From assembly GCA_035561355.1 (NCBI GenBank), contig DATMXS010000496.1:3344-67343 (forward strand): a DNA stretch of 64,000 nucleotides, written 5' to 3'. The notes under the pieces were generated by a model. It was not told the DNA's origin. It did no database searches and saw only the letters and a program-made list of their open reading frames with translations. This DNA is from DATMXS01 sp035561355 (GTDB lineage Bacteria > Acidobacteriota > Terriglobia > Bryobacterales > Bryobacteraceae). A program made the translations under genes and the position numbers. How positions within the stretch are numbered: the stretch's first letter is position 1; each line of letters opens with the position of its first letter. Of the stretch, positions 1 to 8,626 are shown one piece after another.

Positions 1-1053
1 CAGGAATGGCAACGCAACCTCCGCGGCCACCAGCGCGCGAACCCCGCCCCACGCCATGAGGACACCCAGCGCGGCCGCCACCGCGCCGAGCAGCGCGCTT
101 TCCGTGAGCAGTTGACGCACGATTCGGCTGCGGCCTGCCCCGAGCGCCGCGCGGATAGCAATCTCCTTTTGCCGCACGCCTGCGCGCGCCAGCAACAGGT
201 TCGCCACGTTTGCGCACGCAATCAGAAGCACCAGCGCCACCGCTACAGCCAGCACCAGGATGCTCGAACGCACGTTGCGCACCATGTGGTCGCGGACAAT
301 GACGACGCCCGCGCCCCAGTCCCGTGGGTACGGGTACTGCGCCAGCCATGCGCCGCAAAGGCTGTCGATGTCCGCCTGGGCCTGTTGGAGTGTGATTCCC
401 CGTTTCAGCCGCGCGTACGTGCCCACCGCAGGCATTCCCGGAACGCGGGCGCCACTATGTGCGATTGGCGTGAACACCTCGCCGGGCATGAGTTCGAAAT
501 CGGCGGGGAGGATCCCGATCACCGTGTAGTCTTGCCGGTCGAGAACGATGGATCGGCCGATGATGCCGCGCTCACCGCCGAAGCGGCGCTTCCACAGTCC
601 ATCGCTCAGGATGGCGACTTGCTGCGCCCCCGGCTTGTCTTCTTCAGGCAGGAAGTCGCGCCCGTTGGCGACCCGCCCGCCGATTACGGATAGAAAACTT
701 GCCGAAACGCGCACCGTTCTCACGCGCTCCGGCAATTCCCCCGATGTGAGCGTGGCGGACCCGGGCGTGAACGCCGCCATCGCTTCGAACGACCGGTTCC
801 GCGGGCGCCAGAACTCGACGAAGGTGTTGTACTCGACGAATGCGCCGTCGATCTTCAGGCGCGGGATCCTGGCGTGGATCGCAACCAGGCGCTCGGGGTC
901 CTTGAACGGCAGCGGCCTGAGGAGGACGGCGTGAATGACGCTGAACATCGCCGTGTTGGCGCCGATGCCGAGTGCGAGCGTAAGAATTGCCGCCGCGAAA
1001 AGCCCGGGGTTACGGGCCATGTTACGAATCGCGAAGATGAAGTCCTTGCGCAT
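1..1053 (-). CDS. MacB-type orphan ABC permease (ADOP family), 3' part cut by window edge
   Basis: The first 351 codons of a large membrane permease are present, and the reading frame runs off the window start. The N-terminus (MRKDFIFAIRNMARNPG) and the following hydrophobic segment with ALGIGANTAMFS are the hallmark of the acidobacterial duplicated orphan permease group. A periplasmic MacB-like domain follows (residues about 45-260, with LSDGLWKRRFGG). The second membrane block contains ACANVANLLLARAGVRQKE, then the FtsX-like coupling region. No ATPase gene is adjacent, which is usual for this group. The substrate is unknown. The ATG at 1051-1053 is the first good start upstream of the conserved N-terminus. 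This is one of three paralogues in the window. Confidence 0.9.
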   Translation of the reverse strand, partial: MRKDFIFAIRNMARNPGLFAAAILTLALGIGANTAMFSVIHAVLLRPLPFKDPERLVAIHARIPRLKIDGAFVEYNTFVEFWRPRNRSFEAMAAFTPGSATLTSGELPERVRTVRVSASFLSVIGGRVANGRDFLPEEDKPGAQQVAILSDGLWKRRFGGERGIIGRSIVLDRQDYTVIGILPADFELMPGEVFTPIAHSGARVPGMPAVGTYARLKRGITLQQAQADIDSLCGAWLAQYPYPRDWGAGVVIVRDHMVRNVRSSILVLAVAVALVLLIACANVANLLLARAGVRQKEIAIRAALGAGRSRIVRQLLTESALLGAVAAALGVLMAWGGVRALVAAEVALPFL

Positions 1054-1156
1054 AGAGGCCTCAGCGGCCTCATACGAGCGCCGCTTGTGGGTTTTGACAC
1101 CTGAAGGTCCGAAGCGGTTCCAGGCAGGCACGTTTTGTGCCCGGTGGGGGCTTGGC

Positions 1157-2089
1157 TTACCAGCCGGCGCGCTCGATGAACTCCTTCGCCCTGCGCAGTT
1201 CGTCCATGGGGTCGGTCTTGAGCTCGCGCGTCACGTAGTTCTCAATGATCAGTGCGCCTTTGAACCCGGATTTCCGCAGGTTCCTAAAGCACTCGTTCAA
1301 TTGGGCGCGTCCCTCGCCCGGCCGAACCTCGCGTCCCATCGCACCCGGAGTCTCCGGAAGAAGCGCATCTTTCACGTGCACGGAAGTCACACGGGAGACG
1401 AACTGTTCGAGCGCGCGGGAGGGCGACTCCACTCCGTAGATGACGAGGTTCGCGGGATCGAAGTTGACGCCCACGCGCGCCACCGTGATCTTGTCCAGGA
1501 AGGCTGCAAGTTGCTCTCCTGTTTCCTGCCCTGTCTCCAGAGAAATCGTCACCCTCTTGCGAGCGGCGTAGCCCGCGATGTCGCTCACCGCCGCCAGCAT
1601 TGCCTGGTACGCCGCATCCTCTGCGTTCTCCGGCAGAAACCCCATGTGAAACGTCACGATCCTTGCGCCGATCCCTTCCGCAAAATCCACGCACTTTCGC
1701 GAGTACTCGAGGCGTTCCTTGATGAGGTGAAGCGGCCGGAACCCCACCGTCCGGACAACGGTATCCCGGTCCTTGTAGCTTTCTCCGGCAAATACGGCCA
1801 CCACCGAATCCGCCCGCATGCCGGTCGTTCGAAGCAGGTCCGCAAATTCCCTCACTCCCTCCGGCGTGTAGAACCGGTCGGGAAGCTTGCTCACCTGAAC
1901 CGTATCCAGCCCGAGCGATTTCACCGCCCGAAGCGCCCGAAGCGGATCATCCTGCCCCGTGCAGCGCAGAAAGACACCGATTGGGTTACCGGGTTTCCCA
2001 TTGGGCTGTGCGTTCATGGGCGACGCCTGTACAAGAATTCCCACCGCCGCGGAGCAATACATTGCGTACTGAAGCGTTCGATTGGCCAC
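1157..2089 (-). CDS. Sugar phosphate isomerase/epimerase-like TIM-barrel protein, probably exported
   Basis: 310 aa. The body (residues about 35-310) resembles the xylose-isomerase-like TIM-barrel superfamily (AP endonuclease 2 fold). Strand ends carry candidate metal ligands: ETG in ISLETGQETG, NFDPANL, HVKD and the C-terminal IIENY. The true substrate cannot be read from sequence. The N-terminus has a hydrophobic stretch (YCSAAVGILVQA) followed by NAQP, which looks like a signal peptide and would put the enzyme in the periplasm. The start is GTG at 2087-2089, preceded by AAAGGAG with a 7-nt spacer. It lies 81 bp downstream of the aldo/keto reductase on the same strand; the two may be co-transcribed in carbohydrate metabolism. 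Confidence 0.8.
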   Translation of the reverse strand: MANRTLQYAMYCSAAVGILVQASPMNAQPNGKPGNPIGVFLRCTGQDDPLRALRAVKSLGLDTVQVSKLPDRFYTPEGVREFADLLRTTGMRADSVVAVFAGESYKDRDTVVRTVGFRPLHLIKERLEYSRKCVDFAEGIGARIVTFHMGFLPENAEDAAYQAMLAAVSDIAGYAARKRVTISLETGQETGEQLAAFLDKITVARVGVNFDPANLVIYGVESPSRALEQFVSRVTSVHVKDALLPETPGAMGREVRPGEGRAQLNECFRNLRKSGFKGALIIENYVTRELKTDPMDELRRAKEFIERAGW

Positions 2090-2170
2090 TCACAAGCTCC
2101 TTTCGAAGCAACGATTCTACGGCATTCGTGAATCGGCGAGGGACCGCCGTCCCGGATTCACCGGAAGCGA

Positions 2171-3121
2171 TCAGGCACTGGCGCCATCCAACTCCCGAAT
2201 GTCCTCCTCCGGCAAGGTCAGGTGGACCGACTTGATGAGGCTGTCCAGTTGTGATCGCCTGGTCGCACTGGCGATGGGCGCGGTCACCCCTTCACGCGCC
2301 ATCAGCCAGGCGAGCGCCACTTCCGCTGGTGTCGCGCCGTGGCGGGCGGAGACGTCGTCGAGCGCCTTGAGAATCAGATAGCCCCGCTCGTTTAGGTATG
2401 CGGTCATCTTCGCGCCCCGCTTGCTCTTGTTGAGATCTGCCTGCGAGCGGTACTTACCAGACAGAAACCCTGAGGCGAGGCTGTAATACGTAATGACGCC
2501 GAGCCCTTCCTTGATCGCCAGATCGCGCAGGGGTCCGTCGAACTTTTTGCGGTCATACAAGTTGTATTCCGGCTGCAGCGTTTCGTAGCGCGGCAAGCCG
2601 GTCCTGGCGGCGACGTCCAGCGATTCGCGCAATTGTTCGGCGTCGAGGTTGGAGGTGCCGATCGCACGCACCTTGCCTTGCCTCAGCAACTTGTCATAGG
2701 CCCCGAGCGTTTCCTCGTACGGCGTTTCGGGATCGGGCCAGTGCGACTGGTAAAGATCGATCCGATCGATCTGAAGCCGGCGCAGTGAATCTTCCGCCGC
2801 CTGCATGATCCAACGCTCCGTGAGCCCCTTCCGGCCGGGGCCGAGATTGCCGCCGACTTTCGTGAAGATCAGGACCCGGTCCCGCTTGGATGGGTTGGCC
2901 TTGAGCCACTGGCCGATAATAGTCTCCGACTCGCCCCCGGTGTGTCCCTCCACCCAGGTTGAATACACGTCGGCTGTGTCGATTGCGTTGAAGCCTGCAT
3001 CCACAAACCGGTCGAGCAAGTCAAAGCCGGTCTTCTGATCGACCGTCCACCCAAACACATTGCCGCCAAACACCAGCGGCGCAATCTCCAATCCTGTATT
3101 CCCGAGACGGCGTAGGTTCAT
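2171..3121 (-). CDS. Aldo/keto reductase
   Basis: 316 aa, full length for the family. It is a cytosolic NAD(P)H-dependent oxidoreductase with a TIM barrel. The catalytic tetrad is visible: Asp48 and Tyr53 in AIDTADVYS, Lys88 in FTKVGG and His127 in QSHW. The C-terminal part has a coenzyme-binding region with PIASATRRSQLDSL. The pattern resembles the YajO/IolS-like branch (Tim/AKR11-13 type); the substrate is unknown. The start codon is ATG at 3119-3121. It sits between the repeat protein (84 bp upstream) and the TIM-barrel isomerase-like gene on the same strand. Confidence 0.9.
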   Translation of the reverse strand: MNLRRLGNTGLEIAPLVFGGNVFGWTVDQKTGFDLLDRFVDAGFNAIDTADVYSTWVEGHTGGESETIIGQWLKANPSKRDRVLIFTKVGGNLGPGRKGLTERWIMQAAEDSLRRLQIDRIDLYQSHWPDPETPYEETLGAYDKLLRQGKVRAIGTSNLDAEQLRESLDVAARTGLPRYETLQPEYNLYDRKKFDGPLRDLAIKEGLGVITYYSLASGFLSGKYRSQADLNKSKRGAKMTAYLNERGYLILKALDDVSARHGATPAEVALAWLMAREGVTAPIASATRRSQLDSLIKSVHLTLPEEDIRELDGASA

Positions 3122-3205
3122 CTCTCAAGCCTCCCGGCGGACCCTCTCCGCCCGCTTCTTCTATGATGACCGGGGAATCCGGTCCCATGCAGACTACGGC
3201 GTAAT

Positions 3206-4561
3206 TTAACGCCCGCCGAGCGGCGGGTACATCGCCGCCGGGCGGTCGAGGGCAATCTGCTCGACGTCGGTCCAGAGCACGTATTCGGGGCGCTGACGGC
3301 CATTGACGAAGGTCAGCATGCCGGCATTCCGCTGGCCGAGGTCGCCGGCGCACTCAAGTTGCAGTGCCTTGCCGCTGTGCAGAGTCACCCTGGATCGCTG
3401 TGCGCCGCGCTCTTCTGGGCCGGGGAGCACGATCGAGGCGATCAGGCCGAAGGGGATGGTGTAGTCTACGCCTCCAGACGGGGCATCGAGCGTCTCAGTG
3501 AACTCGCTCTCGTCGAGGTCGTAGACCAGCCGGCCGGTGAGGCGACGGCCGTCGCGGGTGGTGACGCTGCCCGTGAGCGGGCCCCCGGGCGGGAAGTCGT
3601 CATACGCGGGGCCGCTGCCGCCGGGGCTGAACTCGACGCGCTCGAAGGCGTCCCAGGAGACCAGCACACGACCGTAGCGCGGGTCGTCGACGTAAGCCCC
3701 GCGATTGTCTTGGCCGACTGCGCGGGCACCGGAGAGCACGAACTCGCGGCCGTCGAGCAGCATCACCAGGGAGCTGTCGCGCGAGTTGCGCGCGATGGAG
3801 CGGATGGCGTCAAAACGCATGCTGCGCTCACCGCCGGCGGTGTGGCCGGCGAGTTCGTCGGAGCCGACGCACTTCTCCCGGTCCCACTGGACGAAGCCGG
3901 CGAACTCGTCGCCCTGCCGCGTGCGTACCGAGCCGTAAAGGCGGTCGGGCGCGGCACCGAGCCGGGAGGTTGGCAGGAGTTCGATCGCGCGGATTCGGAG
4001 ACTGTCGAGGTCGGTCACACCCCGCGTGCCGTCCCACACTCGCACGCCGTCGTCGAAGTCGCTGGCCGAGAAGCGGTAGAGGTCGAACACGGTCCCGCTC
4101 TTGAGAGTCACCCGCACATCGCGGCCACTCGCCTCGATGCGCGCGATGTCGCCGAAGCGCGCCATGAAAAGCCGGCCGAGGTCGATGGGGCGCTCCCGTT
4201 GGATAATCTCGACCCCAAAGATCTCAATCGGGCGGCGCTCCTTTGGCAGCCGCTCGGGCGGTACGTGGGCGACCCATGGGTTCTCCTTCTTGGCGCCATT
4301 GAAGTAGTCGCCCCAGAACGCCTCCTCGCCGCCTCCCCAGCGCAGCCGCCCCTCGTACGTGACGCCGTCAATGGTCGTGATGCGGCCGTGAAGGAAGCTC
4401 GGGTGGGCCTCCTCTGCCGCCGTCGCCGTCGGGGCGGTGGCCGCGGGCGATGTCGGCGTGGCGGTGTTGACGTCCCGCTTGAGTGCCCGGTAGCCTACGG
4501 CGAGGGCCAGGAGCACGAACACGGTGGCGAACGCCCCGCCGGCGACCGTGCCTCTGTTCAT
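3206..4561 (-). CDS. Membrane-anchored protein with three internal repeats, function unknown
   Basis: 451 aa. Residues about 7-25 form a hydrophobic signal anchor (GGAFATVFVLLALAVGY), then a Thr/Ala/Pro-rich linker (about 30-50), so the bulk is likely extracytoplasmic. I see three related units of roughly 110-130 residues. Each opens with a beta-hairpin motif (ITTIDGVTYEGRLRW; VRTRQGDEFAGFVQW; VTTRDGRRLTGRLVY). Each then reaches an I-x-x-I segment (FGDIARIE; FDAIRSIA; FGLIASIV) and a second hairpin of the type V-x-L-x-S/D-G-x (VTLKSGTVFDL; VMLLDGREFVL; VTLHSGKALQL). No catalytic motif is recognised. The repeats suggest a beta-rich binding or scaffold protein. It stands 84 bp upstream of the aldo/keto reductase on the same strand. 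Confidence 0.75.
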   Translation of the reverse strand: MNRGTVAGGAFATVFVLLALAVGYRALKRDVNTATPTSPAATAPTATAAEEAHPSFLHGRITTIDGVTYEGRLRWGGGEEAFWGDYFNGAKKENPWVAHVPPERLPKERRPIEIFGVEIIQRERPIDLGRLFMARFGDIARIEASGRDVRVTLKSGTVFDLYRFSASDFDDGVRVWDGTRGVTDLDSLRIRAIELLPTSRLGAAPDRLYGSVRTRQGDEFAGFVQWDREKCVGSDELAGHTAGGERSMRFDAIRSIARNSRDSSLVMLLDGREFVLSGARAVGQDNRGAYVDDPRYGRVLVSWDAFERVEFSPGGSGPAYDDFPPGGPLTGSVTTRDGRRLTGRLVYDLDESEFTETLDAPSGGVDYTIPFGLIASIVLPGPEERGAQRSRVTLHSGKALQLECAGDLGQRNAGMLTFVNGRQRPEYVLWTDVEQIALDRPAAMYPPLGGR

Positions 4562-5100
4562 AACCGGCTCTCAGCAGAAGACACGAAACTCAAGCCGCAA
4601 AGGCCCGACTTGGGATAGCCGGTATTCATCGTTTCACCCACAGGTTGATGCAGACTCAGCATCGCAATGTACTTTACCATGCCAAGTAGTCCAAGACAAG
4701 ACCAGCGAAGCGCCCGTGATCGGTCTCCCATGTCGGCGCAGGTAGACGGAAAGTGACGCGCTGGCGCCCCGGTCGGACTTCACTGTCCGCGCCGCTCACT
4801 TGACGCCCTCTTGTTGCTATGCTGCTCCGTCGTGGCAGTCGATGATTCCTGGAACGCCAAACAATTGCCCACAGGATTCGGTCGCGGCGATGGAACTTCT
4901 GATCACACCCTGCTCTGCTCGGCGCTCGCGTTCGCTCAGAGCGGCGGCGGCTCGCTGCCCTTGCAAACTTCCTGGCCCGACCGCCTGGAACGAAACCGAC
5001 TGGGATCGATACCTGAACTGGATGCGTCCCCCAGGTTGCCCTTGGTCTCTTCCTTGAGTGCCGACACGTGCAACTGTTGCACGCTGGAGTTACCGTGCGC
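4562..5100. other. 539-bp intergenic stretch without a supported gene
   Basis: The stretch lies between the repeat-protein start and the stop of the second orphan permease. Short open frames occur on both strands but have unnatural composition (Cys/Arg/Pro-rich) and no recognisable motif. Directly after the permease stop codon the same frame stays open for 54 more codons down to a TGA at 4936-4938. That segment has no start codon. I see no tRNA, terminator with U tract or repeat here. The promoter of the repeat-protein gene should lie in the low-coordinate part. Confidence 0.6.
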
Positions 5101-7626
5101 TCACTCTGACCGGAGTGCCGTGACCGGATCAACACGGGTCGACCGGCGCGCGGGCAAGTAGCACGCCGCCAACGCCAAGGCCGCGAGCAGCGCAGGAGCG
5201 CCCACGAGCAGCAGCGGGTCGGACGCGCTGGCGCGGGTCGTTTCCGCGAGCGTCTCGGCGAAATGCGAGACGGCGCGCAGTAACCCCAGCGCCACTGCGA
5301 CGCCTACGACGACACCTGCGGCGATAATGGCGGAGCCTTCGCGCAGCACCAGCCATAGCACGTTCGCTCGCCGTGCACCTAGGGCCATTCGTATGCCGAT
5401 CTCGTGCGTGCGACGCGCGACTGCGTAGGCCGTGACGCCTGCCAGCCCCACCGCGCTGAGGATCAGCCCGAACATCCCCATGCCGCCGTACATCAACGTG
5501 CCGAACCGCGCGAGATAGAGCAATTGGTCGACCTCGTCAGACATCCGCTTCACCTGGAACACGGTCAGGTTCGCATCGATTGCGGCAATCTCGCGCCGCA
5601 ATCGCGTCGGGACATCGAAGTCCGGTGCAACGCGAACTACCACGATGACACCGTGCCTAGATGGCGTGGCGAAACCCGAGGGCGTAGCCGGCTGATACGC
5701 CGACGGCTGCGGAGGTGCCAAGGGCAGTGCAGACCGCAAGTCGCGCACGACACCAATCACCTGCCATCTCGCACGCTCCAGGCTCAACGTCTGCCCCAGA
5801 GCGTCCTCGCCAGGCCACAGTTTCGCCGCCATCGTTTCGTTAACGATAATCACGCGCGAATCTTCCCTCTGGTCGCGTTCGACGAAAGTGCGCCCCCGCA
5901 CCAGCCGGGCGCCGAGCGCCTCCAGGAAGCCTGCTCCAAAACGCTCCGCACGGATCGCGCCGCTGGATTTGGCACCTTCGACGAAGTCGACCTTCGCGCT
6001 CATGATTGCTTCGCCGCTCGACATCGCCAACGGTAGGGTCTGCGCCAGTCCGACCGCCGTTATACCCGGAACACGTTCGAGCCGGTGCGGCAGCTTATCG
6101 AAGAAATCCAACGTTGCGTCTGCGCTGTATCCATCCCGCACGGGATCCAGGGCCAGCGTGTACAGGTTGGCGGCGTTGTAACCAGTGTCGATTGCGGACG
6201 AGCGGTGCCAGCCCATGACCACGATACCAGTAAGCAAGAGAAGAACTACTGCCGCCGTCACTTGTTGGAACACCAGCACGTTACGAAGGCTGAACCATCG
6301 GGGAGCGCGTACCTGAGTTCCGTCGCGCTTGAGTCCTGCATAGATGCCAGCCCGTGCGGTCTGAAGCGCAGGCACGATGCCGAACAACAGTCCCGAGCCG
6401 ACCGCTACCACGGCCGCAAATACGAGCGAACGCCAGTCGAGGCGAGTTTCGAATGCGATGTAGCCAGGCATCATCGGCCGCAGTGATTCGATGAAGGAAA
6501 GCTCCGTAAATGCGAACGCCACCCCTCCCGCCCCTCCGAGCACCCCTAACATGAGGCTCTCGATGAGCAACTGGCGAACGATGCGTCCTCGGCTCGCTCC
6601 GAGCGCGACGCGCACTGAAAGCTCACGGCGCCGTGCGGCACCCCGTGCGACCAGCATGTTTGCAACGTTGCCGCAGGCCATCAGCAGCACTAAGCCAACC
6701 AATAGCAGTGGAAACCCAATCGCGCGCGGCACATCCTCGTTCCGCAGCGGAAACACGCGCCCACCTGGCAGCACCCGGACTAGTCGCTCCTTGCTCTCGG
6801 TTACCGGACGACCGTGCGCCTGATCGAGCCTGCGCACGAGCAGATCGAGCGCCTCCTCGACTTTCGAGTAACTGAGGTCGGTCCTAAGTCTCCCGATCAC
6901 ATCGAAAGCGGTGCGCCGGTCTCCCAGTCGCCGCAGTTCAGGGATAACCGCCGCGCCTGCCGTCGTCGGAATCCAGATGGCCGCCGCCGAAGTTAATGGG
7001 GAGGCGCCGAGGAAATCCTCTGAGGCTACTCCCAGCACGGTCACGGGCCTTCCGTTCACCCGGATGGGCCTGCCGATGATCGACGGATCGCCTCCGAACC
7101 GTGCCCGCCATAGTCGATGACTAAGCACTGCCACTTGCCCTGCGCCCTGTCCTCTTTCCTCCGCGCCGAATAGCCTTCCGAGCGCCGGCTTGGCTCCGAG
7201 CACCTGGAAATAGTCGGGCGTGGCGACGTGCCCCCACACTCGCTCCGGCTGTTCGCCTGGTCGCGCAACCACCGCCGGTATCGGCGCCATGTACGCCGCA
7301 AGCGAATCAAACAAGCCGCTCCGATCGCGGAAGTCCTCGTAATCGCTGAACGGCACCGGTCTCTCTAGGCGCACCAGACTGCCGGGGTTACCGGACCCGG
7401 GCAGTTCGCGGAACACTCCGGACCGCAACTGGCTGAACGTGGCCGCAGTTACGCCGATCCCGATCGAGAGGCACACAAAGGCGGCCGCTGTAAATCCCGG
7501 AGTACGGCCCAGCATACGCGCACCGTACTTCACGTCCTGCGAGACGTTCGCAAGAAACACTCGGATGTGGGATGCTGCGGTTGAGCGTCCTATCACTGAA
7601 TTCCGCGCGTGGCCAGTCTCATGCAT
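5101..7626 (-). CDS. MacB-type orphan ABC permease (ADOP family)
   Basis: 841 aa from the ATG at 7624-7626. An in-frame extension up to 7794 is open but overlaps the neighbouring methyltransferase gene and is Cys/Arg-rich, so the internal ATG is preferred. The layout is the duplicated MacB type: an N-terminal helix block (VKYGARMLGRTPGFTAAAF), a periplasmic domain, membrane block MACGNVANMLVARGAARRRE, a second periplasmic domain (RGRTFVERDQRED; IVNETMAAKLWPGED), a final FtsX block (VARRTHEIGIRMALGARRANV), and a C-terminus ending RSTRVDPVTALRSE. The family lacks a linked ATPase. The usual ALGIGANTA motif is here SIGIGVTAATF. Its role is probably efflux or envelope transport, substrate unknown. 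Confidence 0.92.
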   Translation of the reverse strand: MHETGHARNSVIGRSTAASHIRVFLANVSQDVKYGARMLGRTPGFTAAAFVCLSIGIGVTAATFSQLRSGVFRELPGSGNPGSLVRLERPVPFSDYEDFRDRSGLFDSLAAYMAPIPAVVARPGEQPERVWGHVATPDYFQVLGAKPALGRLFGAEERGQGAGQVAVLSHRLWRARFGGDPSIIGRPIRVNGRPVTVLGVASEDFLGASPLTSAAAIWIPTTAGAAVIPELRRLGDRRTAFDVIGRLRTDLSYSKVEEALDLLVRRLDQAHGRPVTESKERLVRVLPGGRVFPLRNEDVPRAIGFPLLLVGLVLLMACGNVANMLVARGAARRRELSVRVALGASRGRIVRQLLIESLMLGVLGGAGGVAFAFTELSFIESLRPMMPGYIAFETRLDWRSLVFAAVVAVGSGLLFGIVPALQTARAGIYAGLKRDGTQVRAPRWFSLRNVLVFQQVTAAVVLLLLTGIVVMGWHRSSAIDTGYNAANLYTLALDPVRDGYSADATLDFFDKLPHRLERVPGITAVGLAQTLPLAMSSGEAIMSAKVDFVEGAKSSGAIRAERFGAGFLEALGARLVRGRTFVERDQREDSRVIIVNETMAAKLWPGEDALGQTLSLERARWQVIGVVRDLRSALPLAPPQPSAYQPATPSGFATPSRHGVIVVVRVAPDFDVPTRLRREIAAIDANLTVFQVKRMSDEVDQLLYLARFGTLMYGGMGMFGLILSAVGLAGVTAYAVARRTHEIGIRMALGARRANVLWLVLREGSAIIAAGVVVGVAVALGLLRAVSHFAETLAETTRASASDPLLLVGAPALLAALALAACYLPARRSTRVDPVTALRSE

Positions 7627-7690
7627 AGCGTCTCGTTGTATCACAGTCGAACGACAGCAGGTGCAGCACAGCAGCCGGTGAAGGGATTGA

Positions 7691-8536
7691 TCACACCTTC
7701 CGTGCAGCGAAAAACGTTCGTCCTGCGGCAAGCCTGCCGCGGATGCCGAACGACCTTGCGGGCTGAGCGCAGGCCATCGAGAACCCAGCTTCAAGCAGCA
7801 GCTTCTTGACTTCGTTCAAAGCGTAGCAGCGCTGAAACATCCTCAGGTCAAGACGAGTCCATTCCCGCTCCTTACTGAACAACGTAGCCTCGGTCGTGCC
7901 GAGTTTCACGTTTCTGTCGTAACGTCCGCGCAGATAAAGTAGGTGGTCCACACCAGTCACGGTGGAACTCTTGTGCCACTGGCGTTCGAACGCCTCCGCC
8001 ATGTTCATGTCGAATACGAATCTGCCACCGCGATCTAGTGCCTTGTGGACGCAGAGAAATGTCGCTGCAAGGTCGTCAGCGCTCAGCATATGATTCATGC
8101 TGTCACCCGTCGAGAGCACCGCCGCGAAGGTTGTAGCGAACCCGAACCGGCGTGCGTCAGCAAGAACGAACTGCGCTCCTGGAGCGTTTCGCCTTGCATA
8201 GGAAAGCATGTCCTCTGATCCGTCCAAACCGGTGACACGTAACCCGCGTCGGCACATCGCGGCAGCCAGGTGCCCGGTCCCGCAGCACAGATCGAGTACG
8301 GAAGCGGCACGCGGCAGAAGGGAGAACGCCGCAAGGCGGTCGAGCGCTGGCATCAACTTCAGGCCTACTTGCAACGCACTCACCGCGGCAAACGGAATCG
8401 GCGTGCCCTTCTCGTCGAGGACGCGGCCAGAGATGCCACAACCTACCTCGGCCATTGCTGTGGACACGGAGCCCTTGCAGCCAAATACAAGAGAGATGAA
8501 CAAGTTCGCCACGACTATCATTCGAGTAAATGCCAT
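7691..8536 (-). CDS. Class I SAM-dependent methyltransferase with a foreign secreted-protein N-terminus (chimeric gene)
   Basis: 281 aa from the ATG at 8534-8536; an upstream in-frame ATG at 8602 is also possible. Residues from about 63 on are a typical small-molecule methyltransferase: motif I VLDLCCGTGHLAAAM, acidic loop GLDGSEDML, LADARRF, and a C-terminal sheet with RMFQRCYALNEVKKLLLEAGF. The first 60 residues do not fit this family. They show a hydrophobic signal-like segment ending LVFGC and then GRVLDEKGTPIPFAAVSAL, which matches the first strands of a carboxypeptidase-regulatory-like (transthyretin-like) domain of secreted proteins. The normal N-terminal helix of the methyltransferase is missing. 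A deletion fusion, or translation from the internal ATG at 8351-8353, would explain this. Target molecule unknown. Confidence 0.7.
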   Translation of the reverse strand: MAFTRMIVVANLFISLVFGCKGSVSTAMAEVGCGISGRVLDEKGTPIPFAAVSALQVGLKLMPALDRLAAFSLLPRAASVLDLCCGTGHLAAAMCRRGLRVTGLDGSEDMLSYARRNAPGAQFVLADARRFGFATTFAAVLSTGDSMNHMLSADDLAATFLCVHKALDRGGRFVFDMNMAEAFERQWHKSSTVTGVDHLLYLRGRYDRNVKLGTTEATLFSKEREWTRLDLRMFQRCYALNEVKKLLLEAGFSMACAQPARSFGIRGRLAAGRTFFAARKV

Positions 8537-8591
8537 GCTCCTGCCGCGGACCGGACAGAAAGGCAGCAGAAGCGCTCGCGTGATCAAGTTT

Positions 8592-8622
8592 GCTTCCTGC
8601 ATCCTGCCTTCTGCATTCTTCC
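8592..8622. repeat. Pyrimidine-rich intergenic short-motif repeat
   Basis: The stretch between the divergent methyltransferase and acetyltransferase genes consists of imperfect repeats of CTTCCTGCAT, CCTGCCTTCTGCATTCTT. It contains no Shine-Dalgarno sequence although it directly precedes the acetyltransferase ATG at 8627. A compositionally similar element occurs at 28012-28050. Confidence 0.5.
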
Positions 8623-8626
8623 AATT

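Noticed and set aside
1127..1141. Small hairpin GGCAC-GTTTT-GTGCC downstream of the TIM-barrel gene
   Set aside because: Five-bp stem and no U tract; too weak to call a terminator.
935..2131. Long open frame on the plus strand opposite the TIM-barrel gene
   Set aside because: Arg/His-rich composition with no motif; it is the antisense shadow of a GC-rich coding gene.
3359..4618. 419-codon open frame opposite the repeat protein
   Set aside because: Antisense shadow; the minus-strand protein has a signal anchor and internal repeats, this one has none.
4674..5135. 153-codon minus-strand open frame in the gap before the second permease
   Set aside because: Arg/Cys/Ser-rich, overlaps the end of the permease in another frame, no motif and no ribosome binding site.
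4811..5161. 116-codon plus-strand open frame with a hydrophobic start
   Set aside because: Composition is not protein-like, and it runs into the permease gene antisense.
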